This document shows, piece by piece, positions 51,877 through 60,719 of a stretch of 64,000 bases of DNA. The stretch is from Ferrimonas sp048263965 (GTDB lineage Bacteria > Pseudomonadota > Gammaproteobacteria > Enterobacterales > Shewanellaceae): the NCBI RefSeq assembly GCF_048263965.1, contig NZ_JBLXDO010000005.1:114037-178036 (forward strand), written 5' to 3'. The translations under genes were made by a program, and so were the position numbers. The first letter of the stretch is position 1. Each line of letters begins with the position of its first letter. The notes below the pieces were generated by a model. That model saw only the letters and a program-made list of their open reading frames with translations, had not been told where the DNA came from and made no database searches.

Positions 51877-53454
51877 ATGAAACTTCTATGGAGCTCTCTC
51901 GCCACCGCCGTGGCCCTGTCGCTCTCTCACGCCGCACAGGCCCAGGTCCTGCCCAACTATCAGATCAGCAACCCCTGGTACCAGCAGGCCCAACAGGATC
52001 TGCAGAAAAAGCTGACCGCCGAGGATGGCACCCAGGCAAAAAACGTCATCCTGTTTGTGGGCGATGGCATGGGGATCTCTACCCTGACCGCCGCTCGAAT
52101 CCTTGAGGGCCAGCAGTTGGGGCTGCTCGGCGAGGAGCACGCCCTGAGCTTCGAGACGTTCGGTTACTCCGCCCTGGTGAAGACGTACAACACCGACGCC
52201 CAGACCCCGGACTCCGCCGGCACCATGACTGCGATGATCGCCGGCGTCAAAACCGACGCCGGCGTACTCAGCGTCGACGAGGACATTGAGCGCGGTCAGT
52301 GCGGCACCGTGTCAGGCAACGAACTGACCACTGCCATCGAGCTGGCCGAGATCAAAGGCCTGGCCACCGGGGTCATCTCCACCGCACGCATTACCCACGC
52401 CACGCCAGCCGCCACCTACGCCAAATCCGCCGATCGCAACTGGGAAGACATCTCCGACATGCCCGAAGAGGCGGTGGCCGCCGGCTGCAGGGACATTGCC
52501 GACCAGTTGGTGAACTTCAAAGAGAACCTTCAGGCGCGCTTCCCCGATGCCGAGGTCGATGGCCTGGACGTGGTCATGGGCGGGGGCCGCCGCCACTTCC
52601 TGCCCAAGGAGGAAGCTTTCAACAGCAGCGATGCCCGCTCTGCCGTTGAGGGGGACCGCACCGACGACCGTGACCTGACCGCCGAATGGCAGCAGAAGTA
52701 CAGTGATGGCGTCTACGTCATGGACCTGGCTGGCTTCGACGCCATCGACCCGGCCAGCACTCACCGCGTGCTGGGGCTGTTTAACGAGTCCCACATGCAG
52801 TACGAGGCGGACCGCCACAACGACATCGCCGGCGAGCCCTCCCTGAGCGAGATGACTGCCAAGGCCATCGAGATCCTGAAACAGGATGAGGACGGCTACC
52901 TGCTGGTGGTGGAGTCCGGCCGCATCGACCACGGCCACCACGCCGGCTCCGCCTCCACCGCCCTCACCGACACCATCGAACTGGCCAAGGCGGTAGAGAT
53001 GGCCCAGGCCGCCGCCGGCGACGACACTCTGATCCTGGTGACCGCCGACCACAGTCACGTATTCACCATCGCCGGTTACCCCCGTCGCGGCAACCCGATC
53101 CTCGGCAAAGTCGTCGGCGTCGATGGCCAGGTGGCCATGGCCGCCGACGGCCTGCCTTACACCACCCTGGGCTACACCAACGGTCGTGGCTTTCAGGATC
53201 TCGGCACAGAAACCGATGGCGACGCCAGTTACGACCAGGAGATTGCCGCCGGTCGTCACGACCTGTCCCTGATCGACACCACCGCCTCCGGCTATCACCA
53301 GGAAGCGGTGATCCCCAAGAGCTCGGAAACCCATGCCGGCGAAGACATCAGCCTGCACGCCACCGGCCCCGGTGCTCAGTATGTTCAAGGAGTGATTGAA
53401 CAGAGCCAGGTGTTCCACCTGATTGACGACGCCCTGAACCTGGTTGCCAAATAA
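51877..53454 (+). CDS. Secreted alkaline phosphatase, first of a tandem pair
   Basis: A 525-residue exported phosphomonoesterase of the PhoA superfamily with a signal peptide (MKLLWSSLATAVALSLSHAAQA). The metal Asp is in LFVGDGMGIS, the nucleophile Ser in QTPDSAGTMTA, and the zinc ligands in RIDHGHHAGSA and VTADHSHVF. Where E. coli has Asp153 and Lys328, the matching spots hold His in RITHATPAATY and in the IDHGHH run, as in many marine and animal enzymes. It would release phosphate in the periplasm or outside. A 12-base gap separates it from its paralogue. Confidence 0.92.
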   Translation: MKLLWSSLATAVALSLSHAAQAQVLPNYQISNPWYQQAQQDLQKKLTAEDGTQAKNVILFVGDGMGISTLTAARILEGQQLGLLGEEHALSFETFGYSALVKTYNTDAQTPDSAGTMTAMIAGVKTDAGVLSVDEDIERGQCGTVSGNELTTAIELAEIKGLATGVISTARITHATPAATYAKSADRNWEDISDMPEEAVAAGCRDIADQLVNFKENLQARFPDAEVDGLDVVMGGGRRHFLPKEEAFNSSDARSAVEGDRTDDRDLTAEWQQKYSDGVYVMDLAGFDAIDPASTHRVLGLFNESHMQYEADRHNDIAGEPSLSEMTAKAIEILKQDEDGYLLVVESGRIDHGHHAGSASTALTDTIELAKAVEMAQAAAGDDTLILVTADHSHVFTIAGYPRRGNPILGKVVGVDGQVAMAADGLPYTTLGYTNGRGFQDLGTETDGDASYDQEIAAGRHDLSLIDTTASGYHQEAVIPKSSETHAGEDISLHATGPGAQYVQGVIEQSQVFHLIDDALNLVAK

Positions 53455-53466
53455 GGAAGTAACGCA

Positions 53467-55122
53467 ATGAAACTGACCACTCAATCCCTGCTGGCTCTGG
53501 CCATCACCGCCGCCCTGGCAGGCTGTAACTCCAGCGACAACGACACTGATGCCGTTACCCCCGAACCGTTCCGCGTATCCAAGGCGGACATCGCCACCAA
53601 CACCGGCAACCCCTACTACCAGGCCGGTGAGTCCAACGTCGCCACCGCCAAGGCGCGCACCGCCGACAACCGCCGCGGCGCCGCCAAGAACGTCATCCTG
53701 TTTGTGGGTGACGGCATGGGCGTCTCCACCGTCACCGCGGCCCGCATTCTGGACGGCCAGATGAAGGGCGGCATGGGCGAAGAGAACAACCTGAGCTTCG
53801 ACAGCTTCCCCTATTCCGGCCTGGTCAAGACCTACAACGTCGACGCCCAGACCCCGGACTCCGCCGGCACCATGACCGCACTGATCAGCGGCGTGAAGAC
53901 CGACGTCGGCGTGATTGGCGTGGATGAGGACATCATCCGCGGCGACTACGCCACCGTCGCCGGCAACGAGCTGATGAGCGCCATCGAGATGGCGGAGATC
54001 GCCGGCATGTCCACCGGTGTGGTGTCCACCGCCCGCATCACCCACGCCACCCCGGCCGCCACCTACGCCAAGTCCGCCGACCGTAACTGGGAGGATGTGT
54101 CCGACATGCCGCAGGACGCGGTGGACGCCGGTTTCCCCGACATCGCCGATCAGCTGGTGATGTTTGAACAGTACCTGGAGGGCCGCGTCAGCGGTCTGGA
54201 TGTGGACGGTCTGGAGGTGGTGATGGGCGGCGGTCGCCGTCACTTCCTGCCCAAGGATGCCTCCGCCAACAGCAGCGATGCCCGCTCCTCGGTAGAGGGT
54301 GACCGCACCGACGAGCGCAACCTGGTGAACGAGTGGCAGGCTCAGTACCCCCAGGGCAGCTATGTAATGGACAAGAACGGCTTCGATGCCATCGATGCCG
54401 CCACTGCCACCAAGGTGTTCGGCCTGTTCAACGAGTCCCACATGCAATATGAAGCGGACCGTGACAACGACATCGCCGGTGAGCCCTCCCTGACGGAGAT
54501 GACCGTCAAGGCGATCGACATTCTGGACAACAACGACAAGGGCTACTTCCTGGTGGTCGAGGCGGGTCGCATCGACCACGGTCACCACGCTGGCTCCGCC
54601 TATGGCGCCCTGACCGACACCATTGAGATGTCAGAAGCGGTGGCCAAGGCGGCCGAAATGACCTCGGCTCAGGACACCCTGATCCTGGTCACCGCCGACC
54701 ACAGCCACGTGTTCACCATCGCCGGCTACCCCAAGCGGGGCAACCCCATCCTGGGCAAGGTGGTCGGGGTGGACGGCGAGCAGGCCACCGCCTCTGACGG
54801 CCTGCCCTACACCACCCTGGGCTACACCAACGGCCGCGGCTTCCAGGATCTGGGTGACGAGACCAATGCCGACGCCAGTTACGATCAGGCCATCAGCGCC
54901 GGCCGCCACGACCTGAGCGACGTGGACACCACCGCCCCCGGTTACCACCAGGAGGCGCTGGTGCCCCGCAGCTCCGAAACCCACGCCGCCGAAGATGTGG
55001 GGGTCTATGCCCGCGGCCCCGGCGCTCAACTGGTGACCGGCACCAATGAGCAGAGCTACCTGTTCCACGTGATGGAGCACGCCGCCAATCTGATGGGCCG
55101 CGCCGAGCAAGCCCTGAAGTAA
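53467..55122 (+). CDS. Lipoprotein alkaline phosphatase, second of a tandem pair
   Basis: A 551-residue paralogue of the upstream enzyme with the same active-site set (LFVGDGMGVS, QTPDSAGTMTA, RIDHGHHAGSA, VTADHSHVF) but a lipoprotein signal: MKLTTQSLLALAITAALAGC, lipobox LAGC, followed by SSDNDTDAV. So one copy is soluble and this one probably membrane-anchored. Large parts of the two genes are almost identical at DNA level, consistent with recent duplication. No PhoB box was found upstream of the pair. Confidence 0.92.
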   Translation: MKLTTQSLLALAITAALAGCNSSDNDTDAVTPEPFRVSKADIATNTGNPYYQAGESNVATAKARTADNRRGAAKNVILFVGDGMGVSTVTAARILDGQMKGGMGEENNLSFDSFPYSGLVKTYNVDAQTPDSAGTMTALISGVKTDVGVIGVDEDIIRGDYATVAGNELMSAIEMAEIAGMSTGVVSTARITHATPAATYAKSADRNWEDVSDMPQDAVDAGFPDIADQLVMFEQYLEGRVSGLDVDGLEVVMGGGRRHFLPKDASANSSDARSSVEGDRTDERNLVNEWQAQYPQGSYVMDKNGFDAIDAATATKVFGLFNESHMQYEADRDNDIAGEPSLTEMTVKAIDILDNNDKGYFLVVEAGRIDHGHHAGSAYGALTDTIEMSEAVAKAAEMTSAQDTLILVTADHSHVFTIAGYPKRGNPILGKVVGVDGEQATASDGLPYTTLGYTNGRGFQDLGDETNADASYDQAISAGRHDLSDVDTTAPGYHQEALVPRSSETHAAEDVGVYARGPGAQLVTGTNEQSYLFHVMEHAANLMGRAEQALK

Positions 55123-55135
55123 CCGTTAGACCAGA

Positions 55136-55162
55136 AAAGGGAGCGCTGAGGCGCCCCCTTTG
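55136..55162 (+). terminator. Hairpin between the second phosphatase and the next gene
   Basis: AAAGGGAGCGC, loop TGAG, GCGCCCCCTTT with one mismatched pair. It has no long T-tract and lies just before the next ribosome site, so partial read-through is likely. Confidence 0.5.
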
Positions 55163-55171
55163 GAGTATCCC

Positions 55172-55834
55172 ATGTTTAAGACAACCCTACTCTCTCTCGC
55201 CCTGGTTGCCGGGCCCGCCCTGGCCCAGTGCGACCGGGACACCCTGGTGGCCCACTACCGCCTGCAGCCGGCTGCCCAGCCCGCTCTGGAGCTCACCCTG
55301 GTTCGCCAGGGCAACCGGGTGGCCCTGCACTGGCCAGCCAAGGGGATCACCGAGCGCTGGACCCGCACCAGTAACGGCTTGTTGCAGCTCGAGCGCCTGT
55401 TTGAACCGTACCAGAGAGGTATCGAATACCAACCGGACGAGATCGCCGCCCGTTCCGGCGATCGCCTGTGGCAACTGAAACGCCAGTTGATCACCCAGGC
55501 CGCACTGGAGGCACTGCCTCTGATCAGGCAGCAGGGCGAAGGCTGCGATCTCCACCACTACCGCGCCAGGGGTGATACCGAGCTGGTGTGGCTCGCCGGC
55601 TCAGGCCTCATCGAAACGCTTGCCGCCCCCCATCAGCAATTGAGCCTGGTCTCATTGCAAACCGGTGACCAAGCGGTCAGCCATTGGATGGCTAACTGGG
55701 ACAGCTATCAGCTTACCGATTACGCCGACATTGGCGACAACGAGCAGGATCCCCTGCTGTCAAAGATGATCAATCAGGGCTTTCAAAGCCGCCCCGCCAC
55801 AAGCCACGGCCATCATCACGGCCACGATCACTGA
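55172..55834 (+). CDS. Secreted protein with histidine-rich tail
   Basis: A 220-residue exported protein: signal peptide MFKTTLLSLALVAGPALA, then a Cys soon after it, a beta-rich body (LELTLVRQGNRVALHW, TELVWLAGSGLIETL) and the C-terminal tail SHGHHHGHDH, a likely metal-binding site. GGAG precedes the ATG; the frame begins at a TTG four codons earlier. It follows two zinc-dependent phosphatase genes by 50 bases, so it may bind or supply zinc to them (inference). I do not recognise a family. Confidence 0.75.
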   Translation: MFKTTLLSLALVAGPALAQCDRDTLVAHYRLQPAAQPALELTLVRQGNRVALHWPAKGITERWTRTSNGLLQLERLFEPYQRGIEYQPDEIAARSGDRLWQLKRQLITQAALEALPLIRQQGEGCDLHHYRARGDTELVWLAGSGLIETLAAPHQQLSLVSLQTGDQAVSHWMANWDSYQLTDYADIGDNEQDPLLSKMINQGFQSRPATSHGHHHGHDH

Positions 55835-56010
55835 TTCGCCAGTCAACGGGGGCCGCATCGACGGCTCCCGTTTCTCTTTTGTTTTCAGCGTAACAGCCCT
55901 GCCTCCCGCTCTTGTGCCAAATCAACTGCTGAGCAAATCCTTCACACCTGAGGCAAAGCCTCTGTTATCTTGCTCATAAACAGACCAATTGTGTGAACTG
56001 TGACAGTGAG

Positions 56011-56040
56011 TTGACACAGGACCGCGCCATCGCCTAGTCT
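56011..56040 (+). promoter_or_regulatory. Sigma-70-type promoter of the alcohol dehydrogenase gene
   Basis: TTGACA, 18-base spacer, TAGTCT. The -35 is perfect and the -10 matches at three or four positions. A palindrome lies just after the -10. Confidence 0.5.
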
Positions 56041-56048
56041 GACAACCG

Positions 56049-56062
56049 ACCGACTAGTCGGT
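56049..56062. promoter_or_regulatory. Perfect palindrome at the transcription start, TetR-type operator
   Basis: ACCGACTAGTCGGT, a perfect 14-base palindrome, placed nine bases after the proposed -10, where a bound repressor would block polymerase. The half-site form CCGAC-TA-GTCGG is typical of TetR-family operators. No TetR gene lies in the window. Confidence 0.6.
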
Positions 56063-56117
56063 GCCAAAGTTCATGAGCCGGCAGGAGTTTCCGGCAGCAG
56101 CCGAGAGGGAGGGCAGC

Positions 56118-57374
56118 ATGAATCAACCGCTACACCCCAACCACCATTCACCTGAGCCGGGATTCGCCCTGCGCCAGACCCTGTATAAGGGCTGGGCCGC
56201 CCTGGCCAAGCCCGTCTACCGAGTGCTGCCCATCGCCAGCCCGGACGTGATCAGCGGCAATCAGGCCCTGGCCGAAGGCATCGCCGAGCTGAGTAAACAG
56301 GGGATCCGGCGTCCGGTGGTGATCACCGACACCGCCTTTGTGGATCTGCCGGTGTTCCAGCGGCTGCTGGACACCATGAATGAGGCCAAACTGAACTATT
56401 CGGTGTTCAGTGACATTGTCCCGGACCCGGACTTCTCCATCATCGAGCGCGGCATTGAGCACTGCCGCAACCACGACTTCGACGGCGTCATCGCCATCGG
56501 CGGTGGGTCCTCCATCGACGCCACCAAGGTGATCAATCCCTGCGCCCGTCACAACATCGACCCCCGCCGGGTACCGGGCATGCTGAAACTGCGCAAGCGC
56601 GGCCATTACTTCATGGCCATCCCCACCACCGCAGGCACCGGCTCAGAAGCCACCGCCGCAGCGGTGATCACCGATGAACAGACCCACCAGAAGAAAGTGG
56701 TGATCAGCCTCACCGTGGTACCGGAACTGGCGGTGTTGGACCCCTCACTGATGATGGGCCTGCCCCCGGGGATCACCGCCGCCACCGGCATGGATGCCCT
56801 CACCCACGCCATGGAATCCTACTTAAGCCGCTACGCCACCCCGAAAACCGATGCCCTCAACCTGGAGAGCATGGCCCGCATCTTCGATCACCTGCCCCGC
56901 GCCTTCCACGACGGTGCCAACGACGAGGAAGCCAGGCGCCAGATGGCCATCGCCTCCCATAACGCCGGTGTCGCCTTTACCCGCACCAGTGTCGGCTGGG
57001 TACACGCCATCGCCCACCAACTGGGTGCCCTCTACGGCGTGCCACACGGTCTGGCCAATGCCATGGTGCTGCCCCATGTGCTGGGCTTCTACCTGCCCTT
57101 TGCCCAGCCCCGGATGGCACAGATGGCCCGCCATATCGGCCTGCCGGGCGCATCAGACGCGGATCTGGCCCTGGCGCTGGTGGACGCCGTCCACAACCTC
57201 TGTAATCAGTTGCAGATCCAGCCGCTGCTGAGCATGGTCAAGGAGGAGGACATCGGTCGGATCACCCGCAACGTCATTGACGAGGTGTATCGCAGCCCCT
57301 ATCCGGTGCCTGGCTATTTCCGCTCCTACGGCGAACTGGAAGCCTTTATCCGAGGTATGATGGTGGCGCGCTAA
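56118..57374 (+). CDS. Iron-type (class III) alcohol dehydrogenase
   Basis: A 418-residue NAD(P)-dependent dehydrogenase. The metal ligands are in GMDALTHAMESY (Asp, His) and in VHAIAHQLG with VPHGLANAM (His, His); the nucleotide loop GGGSSIDATK is standard. The N-terminus is about 35 residues longer than in many relatives. The ATG after GGGAGGGC is chosen over a longer frame. The probable TetR-type operator at its promoter suggests that a toxic aldehyde, alcohol or fatty acid signal controls it (inference). The substrate is not known. Confidence 0.88.
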   Translation: MNQPLHPNHHSPEPGFALRQTLYKGWAALAKPVYRVLPIASPDVISGNQALAEGIAELSKQGIRRPVVITDTAFVDLPVFQRLLDTMNEAKLNYSVFSDIVPDPDFSIIERGIEHCRNHDFDGVIAIGGGSSIDATKVINPCARHNIDPRRVPGMLKLRKRGHYFMAIPTTAGTGSEATAAAVITDEQTHQKKVVISLTVVPELAVLDPSLMMGLPPGITAATGMDALTHAMESYLSRYATPKTDALNLESMARIFDHLPRAFHDGANDEEARRQMAIASHNAGVAFTRTSVGWVHAIAHQLGALYGVPHGLANAMVLPHVLGFYLPFAQPRMAQMARHIGLPGASDADLALALVDAVHNLCNQLQIQPLLSMVKEEDIGRITRNVIDEVYRSPYPVPGYFRSYGELEAFIRGMMVAR

Positions 57375-57381
57375 GAGGGCA

Positions 57382-57444
57382 TTGCAAACAGCTCTGCCCC
57401 TTGAATCGGCTCAAGTCGGGTAGCTGAGTAAGGGGCGTTTGCAA
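57382..57444. repeat. Large bulged inverted repeat after the alcohol dehydrogenase gene
   Basis: TTGCAAAC, six unpaired bases, GCCCCTT, a 27-base loop, then AAGGGGC-GTTTGCAA: a 15-pair stem with one bulge. The loop contains further short complementary pieces (AGCT, and GGCTC). It lies between convergent genes. It may be a terminator-like RNA, a structured RNA element or a REP-like repeat; no T-tract argues against a plain terminator. Confidence 0.55.
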
Positions 57445-57513
57445 CTCGGTAAAGACAGGGACGTCGAGCGCTTCGGCAGAGTTCGCCTCTGCCGTCATCA
57501 AAGACTGCTGAGC

Positions 57514-58203
57514 TTAGCAATCCATGGTGGTTGAAAAGCCGTGAGCCAGAAGCAGGTTCTGGAAGCTGTCCAGGGTGCGTCGCATACCACCCTTCTGGCC
57601 CAGAACAGGCAGCGGCACAGAGTGACTGATGCACAAGGCGCCGGATTTCATCTTATGGCCCTGATCCCAGATTTGCGGCAGGGGCTCATCATTGAACAGT
57701 TGCCACCAGACGACCCCCTCATCCTCAGGCACAGGCTTGGCCATGCGATAGGCATGGAGGTCCAGGCGGGTCTCACTCTGATGAGGCTGAGGCCGGATCT
57801 GCATGGCATCCCAATGGGTTCTGTCCTGACGAATGCAGCGATCGAAACCACTGTCGGTCACCAGGCGAACCACCAGCATCCAGGCTTCAGGGCCGTCGAA
57901 TTGCCCCGCCTCCGCCTCCTGGGTGAGGAACAGGAAGCTGGCATCGTTCAGTGGGGAGAAGTCCCAGGCCCACTGGGCAAAGGGCTCGATGGCGCCGTGG
58001 GAAGGCGCATTGTGGTGAGTGGGCTGCCAGTAATGAAATCTGCACCCCAGCCTCTCCGCCAGAGTCTCGATGATCGGCATCACCCGCTGGTGATATGCCA
58101 CCAGCAGACGCTGCGCCTTACGCACATCGCTTAACGCATCTTGCAGACCGGCTTCCTCGCCCAGGTCTTCTACAGAAGATTCGATTTCATTTGTCTCTGG
58201 CAT
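57514..58203 (-). CDS. Conserved-looking hypothetical protein
   Basis: A 229-residue soluble protein with no signal peptide or membrane segment. It is rich in Trp (CRFHYWQPTHHN, FAQWAWDFSPL, EGVVWWQLFND) and ends GFSTTMDC. The start is unclear: ATG for MPETNEIESSVEDLG is used, but neither it nor the first ATG 24 codons upstream has a good ribosome site. The N-terminal acidic stretch precedes a helix LSDVRKAQRLLVAYHQRVM. I do not recognise a family. Confidence 0.6.
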   Translation of the reverse strand: MPETNEIESSVEDLGEEAGLQDALSDVRKAQRLLVAYHQRVMPIIETLAERLGCRFHYWQPTHHNAPSHGAIEPFAQWAWDFSPLNDASFLFLTQEAEAGQFDGPEAWMLVVRLVTDSGFDRCIRQDRTHWDAMQIRPQPHQSETRLDLHAYRMAKPVPEDEGVVWWQLFNDEPLPQIWDQGHKMKSGALCISHSVPLPVLGQKGGMRRTLDSFQNLLLAHGFSTTMDC

Positions 58204-58480
58204 TGCTGGTCCATCACCGCATAAACCCGCACTCAATGTGACTGAATTGACGTTAGAGTGCAACTGGCTAGTCATTGTGGATCAAAGAGGAAGTAAACTC
58301 ACCCCCAAGTGGCATGATCCGTGACTGAATGTCGATTATGAAACCAACTCCGTCGGCTATTAATCAGGGCTAAATCCCTCCCATCACAGTGCTTTATCAA
58401 AGGCAAGGGTGAATCTGTCTTGCCCGCCTGTTAGGCCAGTGTCACAATGTCAGACCATTTCTGATATTGGAGAGCCATGG

Positions 58481-58831
58481 ATGATCCTGTTTGGCATCAA
58501 AAATTGCGACACCGTAAAGAAGGCCCGCAAACATCTGGACAACAGCAATACCCCCTACCAGTTTCACGACTTTCGTGAAGCCGGTCTGGATGACGCCACC
58601 CTGGAAGCATGGCTTGAGAAGGTCGAGTGGAAGACTCTGCTGAATACCCGTTCCACCAGCTGGCGCCAGCTGAGCGATGAGCAGAAAACCGATGTGGACA
58701 GAGATAAGGCCAAGGCGCTGATGCTGGACAACCCCACCCTGGTTAAGCGTCCGGTATTGGTCAGCGGCGACACGGTTCAGGTAGGCTATAAGTCTGCCGA
58801 CTACGATACTCTGGTGGCTGCCAATGGCTGA
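58481..58831 (+). CDS. ArsC/Spx-family protein, YffB-like
   Basis: A 116-residue thioredoxin-fold protein starting MILFGIKNCDTVKKARKHL, with one Cys in KNCDTVKKA, as in YffB, and no CxxC. The ATG follows GGAGAG. YffB-type proteins are thought to act as glutathione-linked reductases rather than true arsenate reductases. Its stop overlaps the dapE start by eight bases, the same gene order as yffB-dapE in E. coli. Confidence 0.85.
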   Translation: MILFGIKNCDTVKKARKHLDNSNTPYQFHDFREAGLDDATLEAWLEKVEWKTLLNTRSTSWRQLSDEQKTDVDRDKAKALMLDNPTLVKRPVLVSGDTVQVGYKSADYDTLVAANG

Positions 58832-59966
58832 CAATCAACAATCCGAAGTGCTGCAACTGGCCATCGACCTGCTTTCGAGAGAGTCGGTTACCCCAGAGGA
58901 CGCTGGTTGTCAGCCGATGATGGCGGAGTACCTGGCCAAGCTGGGTTTCGATATCGAGCCGATGATCTTCGAAGACACCACCAACATGTGGGCCAGACGC
59001 AACAGCGAAGGGCCTTTGTTCTGCTTTGCGGGCCACACCGATGTGGTGCCCGCCGGCAAGCTGGACGACTGGCACACTCCGCCCTTCACCCCCACCATCA
59101 TCGACGGCATTCTTCACGCCCGTGGCGCCGCCGACATGAAGGGCAGCCTGGCCGCCATGCTGGTGGCCACCAAGCGCTTTGTCACCAAGCACCCGGAGCA
59201 CAAAGGCTCCATCGCCTATCTGATCACCTCGGATGAAGAGGGGCCATTCATCAATGGTACCACCCGGGTAATCGACACCCTGGAAGCGCGCAACGAAAAG
59301 ATTAAGTGGTGCATCGTCGGCGAGCCCTCAAGCTCAGCCAAGCTGGGCGACGTCATTAAAAATGGCCGCCGAGGCAGCCTGACCGGCGATCTCTATGTTA
59401 AGGGTATTCAGGGCCACGTGGCCTACCCGCAACTGGCGGACAACCCGGTTCACAAGACCGCCCCTGCCCTGGCAGAACTTGCGTCAGTGAAATGGGATGA
59501 TGGCAACGAGTTCTTCCCCCCCACCAGCTTCCAGATCGCCAACATCGATGCGGGCACCGGTGCCCCCAATGTGATTCCCGGCGAGCTGCACGTGCAGTTC
59601 AACTTCCGCTACTGCACCGAGACCCACGCCGCCGATCTGAAGAACCGGGTCCACAACCTGTTCGACAAGTACGGATTGGATTACCGCATCGACTGGGTAC
59701 ACAATGGTTCCCCCTTCCTGACGGATCACGGTAAACTGCTGGAAGCCACCTGTGAGGCGATTCGCGAGGTCACCGGTTACGACACCGACCCGCAAACCAG
59801 TGGCGGCACCTCCGATGGGCGCTTTATTGCCCCCACCGGTGCAGAGGTGCTGGAGCTTGGCCCAATCAACGCCACCATCCATAAGGTGAACGAGTGCGTC
59901 AGCATTCGCGATCTGGAGATTCTGGCAGACTGCTACGAAGCGATTATGGAGAAGCTATTGTGCTGA
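58824..59966 (+). CDS. dapE: Succinyl-diaminopimelate desuccinylase
   Basis: A 380-residue M20-family zinc hydrolase that makes diaminopimelate for lysine and peptidoglycan. The metal His is in FAGHTDVVPAG, the Asp and Glu in ARGAADMKGS and TSDEEGPFING, and the later VPxG-like loop and SGGTSDGRF are kept. Length is standard. It lies between the YffB-like gene and the M15 peptidase gene, both overlapping it. Confidence 0.95.
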   Translation: MADNQQSEVLQLAIDLLSRESVTPEDAGCQPMMAEYLAKLGFDIEPMIFEDTTNMWARRNSEGPLFCFAGHTDVVPAGKLDDWHTPPFTPTIIDGILHARGAADMKGSLAAMLVATKRFVTKHPEHKGSIAYLITSDEEGPFINGTTRVIDTLEARNEKIKWCIVGEPSSSAKLGDVIKNGRRGSLTGDLYVKGIQGHVAYPQLADNPVHKTAPALAELASVKWDDGNEFFPPTSFQIANIDAGTGAPNVIPGELHVQFNFRYCTETHAADLKNRVHNLFDKYGLDYRIDWVHNGSPFLTDHGKLLEATCEAIREVTGYDTDPQTSGGTSDGRFIAPTGAEVLELGPINATIHKVNECVSIRDLEILADCYEAIMEKLLC

Positions 59967-60652
59967 CCCAACCCCAACTCATGGGACTAGAACAGAACCA
60001 CCTGATGGAAGTGGAAGACCAACTGCTGGAGTGCCGCACCGCGGTGGCCTTCCGGCAGATGCAGGACGCTGCCCGTGAAGCAGGCTTTGATCTTCAGTGT
60101 GCCTCTGGCTGGCGCAGCTTTGATCGCCAACTGAGCATCTTTAACGGTAAGGTGATGGGCAAGCGCCCACTGGTGGATGAAGAGGGACGCCCTCTGAACC
60201 CCGCCAACCTCAATGATAACGAGCTGATGCGCGCCATCCTGGCCTGGTCTGCCCTGCCCGGCAGTTCACGCCACCACTGGGGCACCGATTTCGACTTCTA
60301 CGATGCCAATGCCATCTCCCGCGATGAGCTAAAGCTTGAGCCGGCGGAGTATCGCGGCCGAGCTCCCAACGGCAAGCTGAATCGTTGGCTGGATGAGCAC
60401 ATGACCCGGTTTGGCTTCTTCCGCCCCTACACCAAAAACCTGGGTGGCGTGCAACCAGAGCCCTGGCACCTGAGCTTTGCGCCTGTGGCCCTGCCTGCCC
60501 TGGCCGCCTTCGATGAGCGTGCCCTGGCCGAACACCTGAAACAGAGCAAGCTGGCACTGAAGTCCCACATTTTGGAACGCCTGCCTGAACTGCTCAGGCG
60601 TTACTTCTACCGGGTCACTCCGGCGCCAGCGGCAACGCTGATGAACCAGTAA
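59960..60652 (+). CDS. M15-family D-alanyl-D-alanine carboxypeptidase-like protein
   Basis: A 230-residue zinc peptidase of the VanY/DacB group. The metal site is visible as SSRHHWGTDFDFYD (His, Asp) and EPWHLSF (His), and SGWRSFDRQ is the substrate motif. No signal peptide is evident, which is odd for a peptidoglycan-trimming enzyme. I start at a GTG within the dapE end (seven-base overlap) with GGAG eight bases before; an ATG further in is possible. The overlap with dapE links cell-wall precursor synthesis with wall or peptide turnover. Confidence 0.8.
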   Translation: MLTQPQLMGLEQNHLMEVEDQLLECRTAVAFRQMQDAAREAGFDLQCASGWRSFDRQLSIFNGKVMGKRPLVDEEGRPLNPANLNDNELMRAILAWSALPGSSRHHWGTDFDFYDANAISRDELKLEPAEYRGRAPNGKLNRWLDEHMTRFGFFRPYTKNLGGVQPEPWHLSFAPVALPALAAFDERALAEHLKQSKLALKSHILERLPELLRRYFYRVTPAPAATLMNQ

Positions 60653-60656
60653 CGAC

Positions 60657-60685
60657 AAAGGGCTGCCCAATGGCAGCCCTTTTGT
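60657..60685 (+). terminator. Rho-independent terminator after the M15 peptidase gene
   Basis: AAAGGGCTGCC, loop CAAT-like, GGCAGCCCTTTTGTTT. It lies between convergent genes. Confidence 0.85.
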
Positions 60686-60719
60686 TTGTGTCTCTTTCTA
60701 AGGTGGTTCTCACCGTTAG

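Noticed and set aside
55985..56010. CRP-like site TGTGAACTGTGACA before the alcohol dehydrogenase promoter
   Set aside because: Only one half-site is good; the second arm does not match TCACA.
57371..57634. Minus-strand 87-codon frame after the alcohol dehydrogenase gene
   Set aside because: It overlaps the hairpin region and the neighbouring gene; composition is not protein-like.
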